Of a stretch of 64,000 nucleotides of DNA, positions 62,832-64,000 are shown piece by piece. Numbering within the stretch: position 1 is the first letter of the stretch; every line of letters begins with the position of its first letter. A program made the position numbers and the translations under genes. The notes under the pieces are model-generated. The model was not told the DNA's origin. It ran no database searches and saw only the letters and a list, made by a program, of their open reading frames with translations. This DNA is from Lachnospiraceae bacterium (GTDB lineage Bacteria > Bacillota > Clostridia > Lachnospirales > Lachnospiraceae): positions 34,098 through 98,097 of the forward strand of contig CAAFZP010000129.1 in NCBI GenBank assembly GCA_900767585.1. Reading direction: 5' to 3'.

Positions 62832-63779
62832 ATGATTCAGATTGATTTGATTACCGGATTCTTAGGTTCCGGCAAGACAACCTTTATAAAAAAATACGCC
62901 ACCTACCTGATGCAGCAGGGAATGAATATTGGCATCCTCGAAAATGATTTTGGAGCCGTGAATGTCGATGCCATGCTTCTGCAGGATATATTAGGAGATC
63001 ACTGCACATTGGAGATGGTCGCGGGTGGATGTGATGCCGACTGTCACCGTCGTCGTTTCAAGACAAAGCTCATCGCCATGGGAATGTGTGGCTATGACCG
63101 TGTCTTAGTAGAACCATCCGGCATCTTCGATATGGATGAGTTTTTCGATGCGTTACATGAATCTCCACTTGACCGTTGGTATGAAATCGGAAATGTAATC
63201 ACGATCGTAGATGCTGATCTCGAACAGAATCTGTCCGATGCTTCCCGCTATCTGCTCGCATCCCAGGTTGCACAGGCAGGTGCGGTTCTTTACAGCCATG
63301 TCCAGGAGGTAAGTCCGGCTACACTTGCCTCTGCCAAAAACTATGTTGAAAAATCCTTTGAAATTCTACACACGGATCAGAAGCCTGTTTCTTCTATCAC
63401 AATCGAAAAAAACTGGGAGGCTTTAACCGATGCAGATTTCAAAGCAATCCTCTCATCTGGCTATCATTCCGCTGACTATACCAAGCTTTGGTTCGATGAT
63501 AAGAAAACATACGACAGCTTATATTTTATGAATATGGATTTTACAGAAGATTTTTTGAAAGAATCCTGTGCAAAAATCCTAAATGATCCTGCATGTGGGA
63601 AAGTATTTCGAATCAAAGGGTTCCAGAAGCTCTCGGATGGCTCATGGATTTCCTTAAATGTCACCCATCAGAAAACAGAAATCCAGCCAATTCCAAATGG
63701 CCAGGCAATCCTAATCGTCATCGGAGAAGGACTGAACCAGACAGCTATTGAAGGGTATTGGGGAAAATCAAACATCTGA
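62832..63779 (+). CDS. CobW/COG0523-family GTPase (metallochaperone-like)
   Basis: 315 residues. Walker A is GFLGSGKTT (9-17), followed by ENDFGAVNVD, and the nucleotide-binding P-loop partner region VEPSGI. The metal site of this family is normally CxCC; here the matching loop reads GGCDADC with C67 and C71, so it is CxxxC. Family members deliver zinc, cobalt or other metals using GTP. The C-terminal ~100 residues are a CobW_C-like domain. GGAG lies 10 bases before the ATG. It is alone on the plus strand between a divergent holin gene and a tRNA gene. Confidence 0.88.
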   Translation: MIQIDLITGFLGSGKTTFIKKYATYLMQQGMNIGILENDFGAVNVDAMLLQDILGDHCTLEMVAGGCDADCHRRRFKTKLIAMGMCGYDRVLVEPSGIFDMDEFFDALHESPLDRWYEIGNVITIVDADLEQNLSDASRYLLASQVAQAGAVLYSHVQEVSPATLASAKNYVEKSFEILHTDQKPVSSITIEKNWEALTDADFKAILSSGYHSADYTKLWFDDKKTYDSLYFMNMDFTEDFLKESCAKILNDPACGKVFRIKGFQKLSDGSWISLNVTHQKTEIQPIPNGQAILIVIGEGLNQTAIEGYWGKSNI

Positions 63780-63810
63780 TTTCCGCGCACCTAGCCATTT
63801 TTCAGCCATT

Positions 63811-63850
63811 AAAAAGAGGCGGAAACCCTTGTTTCTACGTGATTTCCGCC
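63811..63850 (-). terminator. Intrinsic terminator of the tRNA-Phe gene
   Basis: GGCGGAAA and TTTCCGCC arms (63818-63825 and 63843-63850) with a 17-base loop, followed on the minus strand by CTCTTTTT. On the plus strand no T run follows, so it serves the tRNA transcript. Confidence 0.75.
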
Positions 63851-63860
63851 AAATAAAAAA

Positions 63861-63933
<73 letters not shown>

Positions 63934-64000
63934 ATCCCGGTCAGCAATGATCTGTATTACCGACAACGGTGATATCATACCTTTTTTTAGAAAAAAAGTC

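Overview
The window looks like a chromosomal segment of a low-to-moderate-GC clostridium, most likely a Lachnospiraceae gut anaerobe. The pointers are AGGAGG-type ribosome sites, ChW surface repeats, CarD and DUF951 proteins, class II aldolase and a Firmicutes-type type VII secretion ATPase. Almost every gene is on the minus strand, so the map reads from high to low coordinates; only a GGDEF regulator and a CobW GTPase are on plus. The species is an inference; there is no rRNA in the window.

Layout, left to right. 1-1.3 kb: cysteine synthase and the start of a sulfate-binding lipoprotein. 1.3-8.75 kb: an apparent operon of a membrane-tethered sigma-factor-like protein, a MoxR ATPase, a DUF58 protein and a membrane transglutaminase. 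8.8-11.9 kb: malic enzyme, two small hypotheticals and a radical SAM protein. 11.9-18.6 kb: a JetA-JetB-JetC (Wadjet/Mks-like SMC) operon with no JetD nuclease. 18.8-25.3 kb: aldolase, CarD, a sensor diguanylate cyclase, DUF951, HAD, CBS and DAHP synthase genes. 25.4-28.75 kb: an ABC exporter pair, with a 327-bp palindromic MITE-like element in front. 29.1-31.1 kb: an iron alcohol dehydrogenase and a CinA-domain protein.

31.2-62.6 kb is the most interesting part. At 49.4-59.7 kb lies a type VII secretion locus: an FHA-containing EssC ATPase, an EsaB/YukD ubiquitin-like protein, five WXG100-like proteins plus one related helical protein, two further FHA proteins and two LytTR regulators. The usual membrane partners EsaA, EssA and EssB are not recognisable. 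Next to it, at 31.2-49.0 kb, is a phosphosignalling cluster: three transmembrane Ser/Thr kinases (one fused to an extracellular solute-binding domain), a PP2C phosphatase, a PPP-type phosphatase, a trypsin-like protease with a cytosolic FHA domain, and a membrane protein carrying four TTxL motifs that look like FHA docking sites. A 1971-residue Ig-like surface protein is also here. At 60-62.6 kb are a ChW-repeat secreted protein, a membrane protein with 36-bp coding repeats and an orphan holin-like protein. Direct repeats with a 21-bp period lie upstream of both the secretion operon and the ChW operon, which suggests one LytTR regulon. My working model is a phospho-threonine-controlled secretion system in which kinases sense outside ligands and FHA domains on EssC and its partners read the signal.

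62.8-64 kb: a CobW-family GTPase and a tRNA-Phe gene with its terminator.
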